Source: Candidatus Krumholzibacteriota bacterium (lineage in GTDB: Bacteria; Krumholzibacteriota; Krumholzibacteriia; LZORAL124-64-63). Taken from it: DNA of 64,000 bases. Shown piece after piece: positions 26,960 through 36,638 of this stretch. Position 1 is the first letter of the stretch, and the number at the start of each line of letters is the position of its first letter. The translations under genes and the position numbers were made by a program. A model generated the notes under the pieces. The model was not told where the DNA came from, searched no databases, and was given only the letters and a program-made list of their open reading frames with translations. The DNA lies in the NCBI GenBank assembly GCA_024275485.1, contig JAJRZA010000045.1, positions 1-64,000 on the forward strand. The letters run 5' to 3'.

Positions 26960-28507
26960 ATGGCCAAACTGACCATCGACGGCAAGGAAATAGAAGTCCC
27001 CGACGGGACCGGACTGTTCGACGCCTGTCGCCAAGCCAGGGGAGAAGCCCTGCCTCATTTCTGCTACCACCCGGATCTGAGCATCGCCGGTGTTTGCCGT
27101 CTGTGCCAGGTTGAGGTGGAGGGCATGCCCAAGTTGACCATCGCCTGCAACACCGGTGTGCGCGACGGCATGGTGGTTCACACGCGCAATGAGCGTGTGA
27201 CCAAGGCCAGCCAGCAGATCCTGGAAATGCACCTGATCAACCACCCGGTTGATTGCCCCATCTGCGACCAGGCCGGCGAATGTGGCTTGCAGGACCAGTA
27301 CATGAAATACGGTTTGTACGACTCCAGTATTGAAGTTCTGGACAAAGTCAACAAAGGCAAGGCCAAGGTCATTGGACCGCAGGTTATTCTGGACCAGGAG
27401 CGCTGTGTTCTCTGCTCGCGTTGCGTGCGGTTTTGCAACGAATATACCAAGACCGGTGAACTGGGGATTTTCAACCGCGGCGACCGTGCCGAAATCGACG
27501 TGCCCGAAGGCGTGGAACTGGCCAACAACTACAGCCTGAACACCGTTGACTTATGCCCGGTGGGGGCATTGACCAGTCGTGATTTCCGTTTCCAAAAAAG
27601 AGTCTGGATGTTGAAGGCGGCCGAGAGCATTTGCCCCGGCTGCAGTACTGGCTGCAATGTGCGACTGGACCATGAGGCCGACCGCATCTACCGCCTGAAG
27701 CCCCGCTTCAACCCAGACGTCAACGGCCGGTTCATGTGCGATCGCGGCCGCATGACCTACAAGGCAGTGCACGACAGCAAGCGTCTGGTTGATCCTTCCT
27801 TTGGTTCTGAAACCCTGAACTGGGTGGAGGTGATGACCCGGCTGAAGGGGCTGGTGGCCAGAGACAAGATTGGTCTGATTGTCGGCAGTCCTCATCAATC
27901 CCTGGAAGAGCTTCATCTGCTGGGTGTTTTGGCGAGGGCGACAGCCTGCCCCGTTGTTTGTGGAGGATTGGCCGGTTCGGATATGGACGAGGGTGATGAC
28001 TTGTTGCTCAGTTCCGATCGTTCTGCCAATCGCAGGGCCCTGGACCTTTTGGATATGCGTGAATTGTCCGCCGCTGACCTGACCTCCAAAATTGAAAATG
28101 CAGGCGGTACCATCCTGATTCTGGGTGGCGATCCCGCTGCGGACGAAACGGTGGCCGCCGCCCTGAAATCTGCCGGGAATGTGCTCTACATCGGCACCCA
28201 CCAAAACAGCACTACCGAGTTGGCGTCACACGTTCTGGCAGGATGCACCTGGGCGGAAAAGGGTGGCATATTCGTCAACAAGGATTCGCGGGTGCAGGAA
28301 TTCAAGTCGGCACTTAAGGGCAAAGGCAATGCCCGCGAAGACTGGCGAATCCTGGTCGAGCTTTTGGCTGGAGCGGGTGTGCCCCAAGTACCCAACAGTC
28401 TGTCGGATGTGCGTGAGTCCTTGAACACCCTGCTATTTTCCGGCCTTGAAATCAACCTGAACAATCTGCCGGGCCGCGGAGTGCCTGCCGGAGGTGAGTC
28501 CGCATGA
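26960..28507 (+). CDS. nuoG: NADH-quinone oxidoreductase subunit G
   Basis: The 515-residue subunit carries an N-terminal [2Fe-2S] domain (GVCRLCQVEVEG), the His/Cys cluster region (CPICDQAGECGLQ) and the ferredoxin-like pair (CVLCSRCVRFC, DLCPVGAL). The molybdopterin-oxidoreductase-like part begins with a further CPGCSTGC site, the ligand pattern of the optional N7 cluster. That part is short: the E. coli protein is about 900 residues, so most of the catalytically dead C-terminal domain is missing. It overlaps nuoH by four bases (ATGA). Confidence 0.95.
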   Translation: MAKLTIDGKEIEVPDGTGLFDACRQARGEALPHFCYHPDLSIAGVCRLCQVEVEGMPKLTIACNTGVRDGMVVHTRNERVTKASQQILEMHLINHPVDCPICDQAGECGLQDQYMKYGLYDSSIEVLDKVNKGKAKVIGPQVILDQERCVLCSRCVRFCNEYTKTGELGIFNRGDRAEIDVPEGVELANNYSLNTVDLCPVGALTSRDFRFQKRVWMLKAAESICPGCSTGCNVRLDHEADRIYRLKPRFNPDVNGRFMCDRGRMTYKAVHDSKRLVDPSFGSETLNWVEVMTRLKGLVARDKIGLIVGSPHQSLEELHLLGVLARATACPVVCGGLAGSDMDEGDDLLLSSDRSANRRALDLLDMRELSAADLTSKIENAGGTILILGGDPAADETVAAALKSAGNVLYIGTHQNSTTELASHVLAGCTWAEKGGIFVNKDSRVQEFKSALKGKGNAREDWRILVELLAGAGVPQVPNSLSDVRESLNTLLFSGLEINLNNLPGRGVPAGGESA

Positions 28508-29775
28508 CCATCGTCTTGGACACTCTTTCAAAGATCGGCTTCTTCTTCGCCCTGATATTGGGCATGGTGGTGGTGCTGATCTGGATGGAACGCAAGGGAG
28601 CCGCCTTTATCCAGGACCGGACCGGTCCCAACCGGGCGGTCATCGGTGGTGTGAGGCTGGCTGGTTTGGTTCATCCGGTGGCCGATGTCTTCAAGCTCCT
28701 GTTCAAAGAAGATGTCACACCCGACAACCGCCACAAGATTCTTTACGATTTGGCGCCCATGATGGCCATGGTGGTTGCCCTGAGCACCTACACGGTGATT
28801 CCTTTTGGCGATTTCATTATTCTCGCCGGCCGGAAAATTCCCCTGGTGGTGGCTGACCTGGATGTTGGTCTGCTCTACATTTTGGCGATCAGCAGTTTGG
28901 GTACCTACGCCGTGGTCATGGCCGGTTGGGCAGCCAACAACAAGTTTACCTTTCTGGGTGGTATCCGCGCCATGGCTCAGATGATCAGTTATGAACTGAC
29001 CATGGGAATAGCCCTGATGGGCTTGGTTCTGGTCTTCGGCAGCCTGCGGGTCACCGACATCGCTGCCGGGCAGGGTGACTTGATTTTTGGATTTTTGCCC
29101 AAATGGGGTGTGATCGTTCAACCTCTTGGGTTCTTGTTGTTCCTGACTTCCGTGTTCGCCGAAACCAATCGCAACCCCTTCGATTTGCCCGAAGGCGAGT
29201 CGGAGATTGTGGCCGGTTTCCACCTGGAATACAGTTCCATGAAATTCGCCCTGTTTTTCATGGCTGAATATGCCCACATGGTGGTTGGGGCATCCTTGAT
29301 CGCCACTTTCTACTTCGGCGGTTACCAAATTCCTTTCATGCCGCGGGAGTTTCTTGAAGCCCATGCCGGTAATCTGCTGACCGGAAAGTTGATTGGGGTT
29401 GCCCTGGTCTCCATGCTTTTCGCCGTTCTTTTCGCCCGTCGTGTGCAAAATGAAAAAAACAAATTTGGCGATGCCAGGGATCGCGAACCAGGAATCGGCA
29501 TGGGTTTGTGGATCCTGGTTGCCCTGGGCTGTCTTGCCGGACTGGCTCTCCAACCCTGGGCCATGGGCCCGGAAGCAGCCTCGGTCACGGCAAGCTTGTT
29601 CCAGGTTGCCATGTTTGTGGCCAAAGTCGTCTTCTTTGCCTGGTTGTTCATTTGGGTGCGCTGGACCCTGCCGCGCTTCCGTTACGATCAGTTGATGCAT
29701 CTGGGCTGGAAGGTCCTTTTGCCCTTTAGTCTCGCCAACCTCGTCGTCACCGCTTTGGTGTCGGCAGTCGTCTGA
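28504..29775 (+). CDS. nuoH: NADH-quinone oxidoreductase subunit H
   Basis: The 423-residue membrane subunit forms much of the quinone entry channel and links the peripheral arm to the proton-pumping arm. Conserved signatures are WMERKGAAFIQDRTGPNR near the N-terminus and the FAETNRNPFDLPEGESE loop near residue 220. It has about eight helices plus a longer C-terminal hydrophobic region. The start overlaps the nuoG stop. nuoI follows 13 bp later. Confidence 0.97.
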   Translation: MTIVLDTLSKIGFFFALILGMVVVLIWMERKGAAFIQDRTGPNRAVIGGVRLAGLVHPVADVFKLLFKEDVTPDNRHKILYDLAPMMAMVVALSTYTVIPFGDFIILAGRKIPLVVADLDVGLLYILAISSLGTYAVVMAGWAANNKFTFLGGIRAMAQMISYELTMGIALMGLVLVFGSLRVTDIAAGQGDLIFGFLPKWGVIVQPLGFLLFLTSVFAETNRNPFDLPEGESEIVAGFHLEYSSMKFALFFMAEYAHMVVGASLIATFYFGGYQIPFMPREFLEAHAGNLLTGKLIGVALVSMLFAVLFARRVQNEKNKFGDARDREPGIGMGLWILVALGCLAGLALQPWAMGPEAASVTASLFQVAMFVAKVVFFAWLFIWVRWTLPRFRYDQLMHLGWKVLLPFSLANLVVTALVSAVV

Positions 29776-29788
29776 TACGGGGAGTGTC

Positions 29789-30295
29789 ATGAGTTTCTAT
29801 GGATTGCCCAAAGGGGTGGGAAATAAAGAACTGTCTTGGCGTGACAGCATCTACTTCTGGGAGATTGCGAGGGGTCTCGGTGTGACGATGGGGCACCTGG
29901 TGCGGAACATTTTCCACACCAGCGAGATGCCGACCATGCAATATCCCGAAGAGAAGCGTGTTTACAGCGACCGCTTTCGCGGGCGCCACCGATTGATGCA
30001 ACGTGAAGACGGAAGTCCCAAATGTGTGGCCTGCCAGATGTGCAGCACCGTGTGTCCGGCCGATTGCATCAGCATCGATGGGGCCGAGCACCCGGATCCG
30101 AAAATTGAAAAGTACCCTGAGACCTTCGTCATCGACCTGCTGCGGTGCGTGTACTGCGGTCTTTGCGAAGAGGCTTGTCCCTGCGATGCCATTCGCATGG
30201 ATACGGGTATTTATGAAATTGCGGCCGACAGCCGCGAAAAATTCATCGTCGACAAGGAATTCCTGTTGAACAACAAGTTCGACGGGACCAGATAG
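29789..30295 (+). CDS. nuoI: NADH-quinone oxidoreductase subunit I
   Basis: The 168-residue ferredoxin-like subunit carries clusters N6a and N6b. The two motifs are complete: Cys79, 82, 85, 89 (CVACQMCSTVC) and Cys120, 123, 126, 130 (CVYCGLCEEAC). An amphipathic N-terminal part docks it on the membrane arm. GGGGAG lies just before the start. A small hairpin with a T-run follows its stop codon (30297-30320) but is unlikely to end transcription inside the operon. Confidence 0.97.
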   Translation: MSFYGLPKGVGNKELSWRDSIYFWEIARGLGVTMGHLVRNIFHTSEMPTMQYPEEKRVYSDRFRGRHRLMQREDGSPKCVACQMCSTVCPADCISIDGAEHPDPKIEKYPETFVIDLLRCVYCGLCEEACPCDAIRMDTGIYEIAADSREKFIVDKEFLLNNKFDGTR

Positions 30296-30343
30296 GCTGC
30301 CTCCGGCAGAGATTGTTTTTGTAATGGAAGAGGGAAAGGTGCA

Positions 30344-30859
30344 ATGGAAAGTATTCTATTTTGGTTCTGCGGCATCCTGATGTTCCTCGGGGCCCTGATG
30401 ACGGTGACCCAGCGCAACGCCGTGGTCTCCGCGGTGTGGCTGATTTTTGCCTTCGTCTGTGCCGCCGGGATCTTTGCTTTGCTGTCGGCGCCCTTCCTGG
30501 CCATCATGCAGATCCTTGTATATGCGGGGGCCATCATGGTGCTCTTCCTTTTTGTCATCATGATGCTTCAGGGACCGATCCTCGATGGTGAGGATAAGCC
30601 CATCGGCAAGGGATTGATTCCGCTGATCGCCGTACCGCCCCTGGCCATCGTCGTGACGATCATTGGTTGGGTCAGCAAACACGGGACACGTCCCCTCGGC
30701 GACACTCCTGCTGAAGGATTTGGCACCGTCGAGATGGTCAGCCGTCTATTGCTTGGTCGTTATCTGTTGGCTTTTGAAATGATTTCCATCGTGCTGCTGG
30801 TGGCCATCATCGGCGCCCTGGCCATTGCCCAGGGAGAGAGGAAGCTGCCATGGAAATAA
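30344..30859 (+). CDS. nuoJ: NADH-quinone oxidoreductase subunit J
   Basis: The 171-residue membrane subunit has five hydrophobic helices. The third carries the family motif around QILVYAGAIMVLFLFVIMML, whose pi-bulge helix is involved in coupling electron transfer to pumping. AGAGGGAAAGG precedes the ATG. It overlaps nuoK by 10 bp. Confidence 0.96.
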   Translation: MESILFWFCGILMFLGALMTVTQRNAVVSAVWLIFAFVCAAGIFALLSAPFLAIMQILVYAGAIMVLFLFVIMMLQGPILDGEDKPIGKGLIPLIAVPPLAIVVTIIGWVSKHGTRPLGDTPAEGFGTVEMVSRLLLGRYLLAFEMISIVLLVAIIGALAIAQGERKLPWK

Positions 30860-31155
30860 CGCTCACTCATTATCTCTTGTTGGCCGGAGCAATTTTTCTG
30901 ACCGGCATGGTCGGTTTTATCGTGCGCCGCAACGCCCTGGTGATGCTCATGTGCGTGGAGTTGATGCTCTGCTCGGTGAACATCGTTTTTGCCGCCTTCA
31001 GCCGGGTGCACGGCGATGGCGGAGGCCATGTTTTTGTTTTGATGAATTTTGCCGTCGCAGCCGCTGAAGCGGCCATCGGTCTGGCATTGCTGGTGGAAAT
31101 CTACCGCCGTCGCCGCACCGTGAATGTCGATGACCTCAAAGCCCTGATGGAGTAA
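30850..31155 (+). CDS. nuoK: NADH-quinone oxidoreductase subunit K
   Basis: The 101-residue, three-helix membrane subunit has the two conserved glutamates of the family: one in MLMCVELMLCSVN and one in VAAAEAAIGLALLV, both part of the proton path. Its normal length, overlap with nuoJ and 4-bp gap to nuoL fit the operon order. Confidence 0.97.
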   Translation: MEITLTHYLLLAGAIFLTGMVGFIVRRNALVMLMCVELMLCSVNIVFAAFSRVHGDGGGHVFVLMNFAVAAAEAAIGLALLVEIYRRRRTVNVDDLKALME

Positions 31156-31159
31156 TTCA

Positions 31160-33163
31160 GTGGATAGCCACGCAACTGAAACTTTGCTGAGGTGGATCGT
31201 GCTGGTGCCCCTGTTTGGGGCAACGCTGAACGGTCTGCTGAACAGGCGTTTGCCCAAACAGGCCGCCGGGCTACTGGCCTGCGCCGCGGTGGGAGCCTCG
31301 TTCATCATGTCGGTGGTCGTCTTTCTGCGACTGACGGGGATGGCACCCGAACACCGTTTTGTCTCCGACTCCCTGGCCACCTGGATGGGGTTTGGAAATT
31401 TCCAGGTGGACATCGGATTCGCCATGGATCCGCTCGGCGCGGTCATGGCCCTGATCGTCACCGGGGTAGGTTTCCTGATCCACATCTATTCCCTCGGCTA
31501 CATGGCCCACGACGAGGGCTTTCAGCGCTTTTTCACCTACTTGAACCTGTTCATCTTTGCCATGATGACGCTTGTTTTGGGGGAGAATCTGCTGATGCTG
31601 TTTGTTGGTTGGGAGGGTGTGGGCCTCTGTTCGTACCTGCTGATCAGCTTCTGGTTCAGCGATGAAGCCAACGCCGCCGCCGGCAAGAAAGCGTTCGTGG
31701 TCAACCGGATTGGTGATTTCGGTTTCCTGATCGGGGTTTTCCTCATAGGTGCTACGCTGTTGCCTCACCTAGACGGCGGAGAAGGCGTATTCAGCTTCCG
31801 CACCATGCAACAGCATGCCGGCATTCTGGCTCCTTTGGCCACGGCCATCTGCCTGTTGCTGTTTGTGGGTGCCACCGGAAAATCGGCCCAAATTCCCTTG
31901 TTCATCTGGTTGCCCGACGCCATGGCGGGTCCGACGCCGGTCAGCGCCCTGATCCACGCCGCGACCATGGTTACCGCAGGCGTCTACATGATCGCACGCA
32001 TGAATTTCCTGTTTGTTCTGTCGCCCACGGCCATGTCGGTGGTGGCGGTAGTCGGTGTGGTAACGGCCATCTTTGCCAGCAGCATCGCCATGGTGCAAAA
32101 CGACATCAAAAAGGTTTTGGCCTACTCCACTGTCAGCCAGCTGGGTTACATGATGCTGGCCTGCGGTGTGGGAGCCTTTGGCGTCGGCATCTTCCATGTG
32201 ATGACCCACGCTTTCTTCAAGGCCCTGCTCTTTCTGGGTTCCGGTTCGGTGATCCACGCCATGAGTGATGAGCAGGACATGCGCGTCATGGGCGGCCTGG
32301 GCAAAAGACTGCCCATCACCTCGAAGACCTTTTACGTGGGCACCATAGCCATTGCGGGTGTCTTTCCCCTGGCCGGTTTTTTCAGCAAGGACGAAATCCT
32401 CTGGAAAGCCTGGAGCAGTGGAAACCAGGTGCTGTGGGCCATCGGATTTATCGCTGCCGGCATGACCGCCTTTTACATGGCCCGCCTTGTGGTGATGACC
32501 TTCTTTGGCGAGAACCGGGCACCCGCCGATGTCGAGAGTCATATCCACGAATCGCCCCTGACCATGACCATGCCCCTGGTGGTGCTGGCCGTGCTGTCCA
32601 TTGTTGGTGGTTGGATTGGTATTCCGCAATTCATGGGTGGCCTCAATCACTTTGAAGTCTGGCTGGAGCCGGTTTTTGCAGGGGTTGCTTCTTCAGGTGG
32701 GGCTCATGGTGCCGCTGCCGGTCATGTTGCGGCCGCCGGTCATGCTGCGGCAGCCCATGCCAACACCACTTTGGAGTGGATCCTGGCCGGCTGCTCCGTG
32801 GCCCTGGGTGTTCTTGGCCTGGTGTTGGGTTACATCGTTTACACGAGGAAACTCTCGGTGGCCGAAGCTTTCAGAAACCTCGGCGGCGGCTTTTTGCACA
32901 AGGTTCTGCTAAACAAATATTATGTCGACGAAGGCTACGAGGCGGTATTTCTGCGTCCAGGCTTCAAACTGAGCAAGGACATCCTCTGGAAGGGTGTTGA
33001 TGCAGGTTTTATCGACGGCATTCTGGTCACTGGCTCGGCGCTGGTGGTGTATCTGACAGGTTCGATCATGCGCATCTTCCAGAATGGAATGGTTCGCTTC
33101 TATGCCTGGTCGTTCACCATCGGGGCTGCTGCTTTTTTCCTTTACCTCAGTTTCTCGGGCTAG
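31160..33163 (+). CDS. nuoL: NADH-quinone oxidoreductase subunit L
   Basis: The 667-residue antiporter-like subunit is the distal proton channel and carries the long lateral helix. The core motif region (GWEGVGLCSYLLI, GKSAQIPLFIWLPDAMAGPTPVSALIHAATMV) is intact. Translation starts at GTG 31160 after TGGAG. Between the antiporter core and the C-terminal lateral helix is a low-complexity patch (about 510-535) of Gly, Ala and four regularly spaced His residues, likely exposed outside the membrane. nuoM follows 12 bp later. Confidence 0.97.
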   Translation: MDSHATETLLRWIVLVPLFGATLNGLLNRRLPKQAAGLLACAAVGASFIMSVVVFLRLTGMAPEHRFVSDSLATWMGFGNFQVDIGFAMDPLGAVMALIVTGVGFLIHIYSLGYMAHDEGFQRFFTYLNLFIFAMMTLVLGENLLMLFVGWEGVGLCSYLLISFWFSDEANAAAGKKAFVVNRIGDFGFLIGVFLIGATLLPHLDGGEGVFSFRTMQQHAGILAPLATAICLLLFVGATGKSAQIPLFIWLPDAMAGPTPVSALIHAATMVTAGVYMIARMNFLFVLSPTAMSVVAVVGVVTAIFASSIAMVQNDIKKVLAYSTVSQLGYMMLACGVGAFGVGIFHVMTHAFFKALLFLGSGSVIHAMSDEQDMRVMGGLGKRLPITSKTFYVGTIAIAGVFPLAGFFSKDEILWKAWSSGNQVLWAIGFIAAGMTAFYMARLVVMTFFGENRAPADVESHIHESPLTMTMPLVVLAVLSIVGGWIGIPQFMGGLNHFEVWLEPVFAGVASSGGAHGAAAGHVAAAGHAAAAHANTTLEWILAGCSVALGVLGLVLGYIVYTRKLSVAEAFRNLGGGFLHKVLLNKYYVDEGYEAVFLRPGFKLSKDILWKGVDAGFIDGILVTGSALVVYLTGSIMRIFQNGMVRFYAWSFTIGAAAFFLYLSFSG

Positions 33164-33175
33164 GAGGGCGCTGGT

Positions 33176-34762
33176 TTGTCGCTCATAACCGATCACATTC
33201 TGTCCTGGGTCACTTTTGTGCCGTTGCTCGGTGCGTTGGCCCTTTGGACCGTGGTGCGCAAGGACAGTTACGCTCGCGTTTTCGCGCTCGTGGTTGCCCT
33301 GGTGGATTTTGTGCTCTCGCTGCATCTGTGGTTCAACTACGATGCATCGGCAGGTTCGGACATGTTCGTTGAAAAAGTCGCCTGGCTTTGGAACGGACAG
33401 GTCAACTACCACCTGGGCATGGACGGCATCAGTCTGGTGCTTGTCATGCTGACCACGTTCCTGGGACCCCTGGTTGTCTTGTCCTCCTGGAAAGCCATCA
33501 CCGACAGGGTGAGCATGTTCATGGGCATGATCTTGTTTCTGCAGGCTGCCATGCTGGGCACTTTCTTTGCTCGCGACATGCTGCTGTTCTACGTCTTCTG
33601 GGAAGCCATGCTGATTCCCATGTACTTCATCATCGGAATCTGGGGCGGACAGCGCCGGATCTATGCCGCTCTGAAGTTCTTTATTTTCACCATGGTCGGC
33701 TCGGTGTTCATGCTGGTTGGAATCATGTTCCTTTTCTTCAAGGCCGGCAGCATGGGTTTGACCGAGTTCATGAATCTGAATCTGGACGCCGGCACCCAAC
33801 GCTGGCTCTTTGCGGCCTTCTTTACGGCTTTTGCCATCAAGGTGCCCCTCTTTCCGCTGCACACCTGGCTACCTGATGCCCACGTGGAGGCTCCCACAGC
33901 AGGCTCGGTTGTCCTGGCTGGGGTGCTGCTGAAGATGGGCATCTACGGCATGCTGCGTTTTGCCATGCCGCTGTTTCCCGAAGGTGTCTCCTTCTTTGCT
34001 CCGGCCATCAGCATTCTGGCGGTAATCGGAATTATCTATGGCGCATTGGTGGCCATGGTGCAGCCGGATGTCAAAAAACTGGTGGCTTACAGTTCGGTCA
34101 GTCATCTCGGCTTTGTGGTGCTCGGATTGTTCAGCCTGACACCTCTGGGGATAGCCGGTGGCATCTTTCAGATGTTGGCTCATGGGTTGAGCACCGGCGC
34201 CCTTTTCCTCCTGGTGGGGATCATTTACGAGCGGCGCCATACCCGTGAGATTGCTGATTTTGGGGGGCTTGCCCATCAGATGCCGGTATTTGCCACTTTC
34301 TTCATGATCGCCACCTTGGCCAGTATCGGTTTGCCCGGCATGGCTGGCTTCATCGGCGAATTCTTGATCCTGTTCGGCACCTTTTCCAGCTCAACCCTGG
34401 CCCACGCCCAACTGATGGCCATCTTGGCCGCCTCCGGTGTAGTGCTCGGTGCCATCTATATGCTGTGGATGTACCAACGGGTTTTCCTGGGCAAGCTGAG
34501 TAACGAGAAAAACCAAATTCTGCCGGACATGAGCCTGCGCGAGATTATGGTGATGGTCCCCATCGTGGTTTTCATTTTCTGGTTGGGCGTGCAGCCTGGC
34601 CTGATCCTTGACCGCATCGAAGCCAGTATCGACAAAGTGTTGGCACCTTTGGTCCAGTTGGACACCAATGATCAATTCCACAAAGCGAACAATCACCACG
34701 CCCGCCTCGAAGGCGACGCGGCGAGCCCGGTCCTTGTGATCCGCGATACGGAGAATCAGTGA
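33176..34762 (+). CDS. nuoM: NADH-quinone oxidoreductase subunit M
   Basis: The 528-residue antiporter-like proton-pumping subunit has fourteen or so helices. The family motifs YFIIGIWGG and FPLHTWLPDAHVEAPTAGSV are present, with the expected Glu and Lys residues within helices. The start codon is a TTG with a strong AGGAGGG seven bases before it. The C-terminal tail (about 490-528) is hydrophilic. Its TGA overlaps the ATG of nuoN. Confidence 0.97.
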   Translation: MSLITDHILSWVTFVPLLGALALWTVVRKDSYARVFALVVALVDFVLSLHLWFNYDASAGSDMFVEKVAWLWNGQVNYHLGMDGISLVLVMLTTFLGPLVVLSSWKAITDRVSMFMGMILFLQAAMLGTFFARDMLLFYVFWEAMLIPMYFIIGIWGGQRRIYAALKFFIFTMVGSVFMLVGIMFLFFKAGSMGLTEFMNLNLDAGTQRWLFAAFFTAFAIKVPLFPLHTWLPDAHVEAPTAGSVVLAGVLLKMGIYGMLRFAMPLFPEGVSFFAPAISILAVIGIIYGALVAMVQPDVKKLVAYSSVSHLGFVVLGLFSLTPLGIAGGIFQMLAHGLSTGALFLLVGIIYERRHTREIADFGGLAHQMPVFATFFMIATLASIGLPGMAGFIGEFLILFGTFSSSTLAHAQLMAILAASGVVLGAIYMLWMYQRVFLGKLSNEKNQILPDMSLREIMVMVPIVVFIFWLGVQPGLILDRIEASIDKVLAPLVQLDTNDQFHKANNHHARLEGDAASPVLVIRDTENQ

Positions 34763-36252
34763 TGAATGAAATAGTCATTCCCGACCTAGGTGCCGAGATC
34801 TCTTCGTTGTTGCCATACCTGATGGTGGCCGTGGGGGCCCTGCTGGTCATGCTGGTGGACGCCTTTGTGAGAACCATGAAAAAGGATCACCTCTCGTACC
34901 TGACGCTTTTTGTGCTCATCGGCACCGTGGTGGTTCAGATCACCAGTGACAACAACCAGCAAACCCTGCTTGGCGGCATGATGATCGTCAACGGTTTCAC
35001 CCACTTTTTCAACTTCCTGTTCTGTGGCATTGCTGTCATGACGACGATTTTTGCCACGGGCCTGTTCGATCGTGAAGGGCAATATCGACCGGAGTTCTAC
35101 CCGCTCATCTTGCTGACCACTTTGGGAATGATGGTATTGGTGGCCTCCAATGACCTGATCACCTTGTTCCTGGGACTGGAAACCATGAGTTTGGCAACCT
35201 ATGTCCTGGTCGGCGGAGTGAGGGGCAATGTGCGCAGCAGTGAAGCCGGTTTCAAATACCTGATCCTCGGTGGTTTTTCTTCTGCTTTCCTGTTGATGGG
35301 GATGGCCTTGGTGTATGGCTTTGCCGGCGGCACCGGGTTTTTCGATATCAGTGCCGCCTTGAATTCGGGCCATCCGGATATGGCCCTGGTTTCCATCGGC
35401 TCGGCCCTGATGCTGATTGGTTTTGGCTTCAAAATCGCTCTGGTACCTTTCCACATGTGGACGCCGGATGTTTATGAAGGCGCTCCGTCCTATATCACAG
35501 GTTTCATGGCCACCGCCATCAAGGCTGCCGGTTTTGGCATCCTGTTGCGCTTTGCCGTTTTGATGCAGCCCCAGTTGGGTTTCATGTGGTTCCCCTTGCT
35601 GGCGGTGCTGGCGGTGGTGACCATGAGCATCGGCAACCTGGTGGCTCTGGTTCAAAGCAACATGAAGCGGATGCTCGCCTGGTCCAGCATTGCCCACGCC
35701 GGGTATTTGATGTTGGGTGTTTTGACGTTTGTCCGGCCTGGCCTTGGTGGGGCGGACATGATGGCCGCAGGGTCTTCAGTTCTGTTCTATTTGATCGCCT
35801 ACAGCTTGATGAACCTGGCCGCATTCGGAATCATCAACGTGCTGGGCAGCAAGACCGGGGAGGATGGCGATCAGATCAGTCGGTATGCCGGGTTGGGACG
35901 GAAACGGCCCTTGGCTGCGGTTACCCTTGCTGTTGCCATGCTCTCATTGGCTGGGATCCCCCCTATGGTGGGGTTTATGGCAAAGTTTTATTTGTTGCAG
36001 GCAGTGGTGCAGGCGGGGTTGGTGCCCTTGGCCATTGTTGCGGTGATCAATTCCTTGGTTTCGGTTTATTATTATCTGCGGGTGATTGTGATGATGTACT
36101 TCCATGATTCTGAAGAAAACAGCTACCAGGGCACCGAGTGGGTGTCGGTGGTGACTTCTTCGGTGCTGGCGCTGTTGATTATTTACCTGGGAGTAATGCC
36201 CGGAGCGTTTCATCGGGCGGCGGAGATTGTGTTTCGGAAATTGATTTTTTAG
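34762..36252 (+). CDS. nuoN: NADH-quinone oxidoreductase subunit N
   Basis: The 496-residue antiporter-like subunit is the third proton channel of the membrane arm and the last gene of the operon. Motifs include FLGLETMSLATYVLVGG and VPFHMWTPDVYEGAP. The ATG at 34762 overlaps the nuoM stop; a GTG one codon earlier is possible. No terminator hairpin is visible after its stop, which leads into a degenerate stretch. Confidence 0.97.
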   Translation: MNEIVIPDLGAEISSLLPYLMVAVGALLVMLVDAFVRTMKKDHLSYLTLFVLIGTVVVQITSDNNQQTLLGGMMIVNGFTHFFNFLFCGIAVMTTIFATGLFDREGQYRPEFYPLILLTTLGMMVLVASNDLITLFLGLETMSLATYVLVGGVRGNVRSSEAGFKYLILGGFSSAFLLMGMALVYGFAGGTGFFDISAALNSGHPDMALVSIGSALMLIGFGFKIALVPFHMWTPDVYEGAPSYITGFMATAIKAAGFGILLRFAVLMQPQLGFMWFPLLAVLAVVTMSIGNLVALVQSNMKRMLAWSSIAHAGYLMLGVLTFVRPGLGGADMMAAGSSVLFYLIAYSLMNLAAFGIINVLGSKTGEDGDQISRYAGLGRKRPLAAVTLAVAMLSLAGIPPMVGFMAKFYLLQAVVQAGLVPLAIVAVINSLVSVYYYLRVIVMMYFHDSEENSYQGTEWVSVVTSSVLALLIIYLGVMPGAFHRAAEIVFRKLIF

Positions 36253-36638
36253 GTGAGGATACAATGTTTTGCAAAAAGGCGGCTCCAAAAGGGGGCGCCA
36301 TATTGTTGACAACAGTCCAGGGTTCTTGGGCATAACCAAATTTTCTGGAACGATATTCGAGGTCATTGAGGGTGGTTATCTGGATGAGAGCCGGGCCCGA
36401 AACTCCGAGGTGGACTATGGAGACGACCATTCTACCTGTTTCCAATTCGACTACGATTGGCGAAGGGACAATGGGGGAACCGCCCATCTTCGGCATGAGA
36501 TCAGTCGTGGCGTTCAGAACCCATTGCCGATATTGTTTTCACGAGAACCTGGGAGAAAGAGGAGAGTCACTTTGCAATCCCCGCCATGGGGCCGCAGGTT
36601 GACTGGAGATTCCGGAATCACAAATACAGGAGATAGAC
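36253..36638 (-). other. Intergenic stretch with a coding-like, broken minus-strand frame
   Basis: No intact gene is apparent. On the minus strand an open frame reads from about 36539 to 36179 after a TGA. It includes protein-like text such as QYRQWVLNATTDLMPKMG and GYAQEPWTVVNNMAPPFG before running into the 3' end of nuoN. The composition is more protein-like than the plus-strand frame at 36269-36649. I read it as a possible remnant of a gene or repeated element, family not recognised. A good ribosome site for the next gene (AGGAGA) lies at its right end. Confidence 0.3.

Noticed and set aside
28528-29790. 420-residue minus-strand frame inside nuoH
   Set aside because: It is a low-complexity His/Gln shadow of a well-conserved membrane protein gene.
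30297-30320. Small hairpin with T-run between nuoI and nuoJ
   Set aside because: A five-pair stem is weak and lies inside an operon whose downstream subunits are needed in equal amounts.
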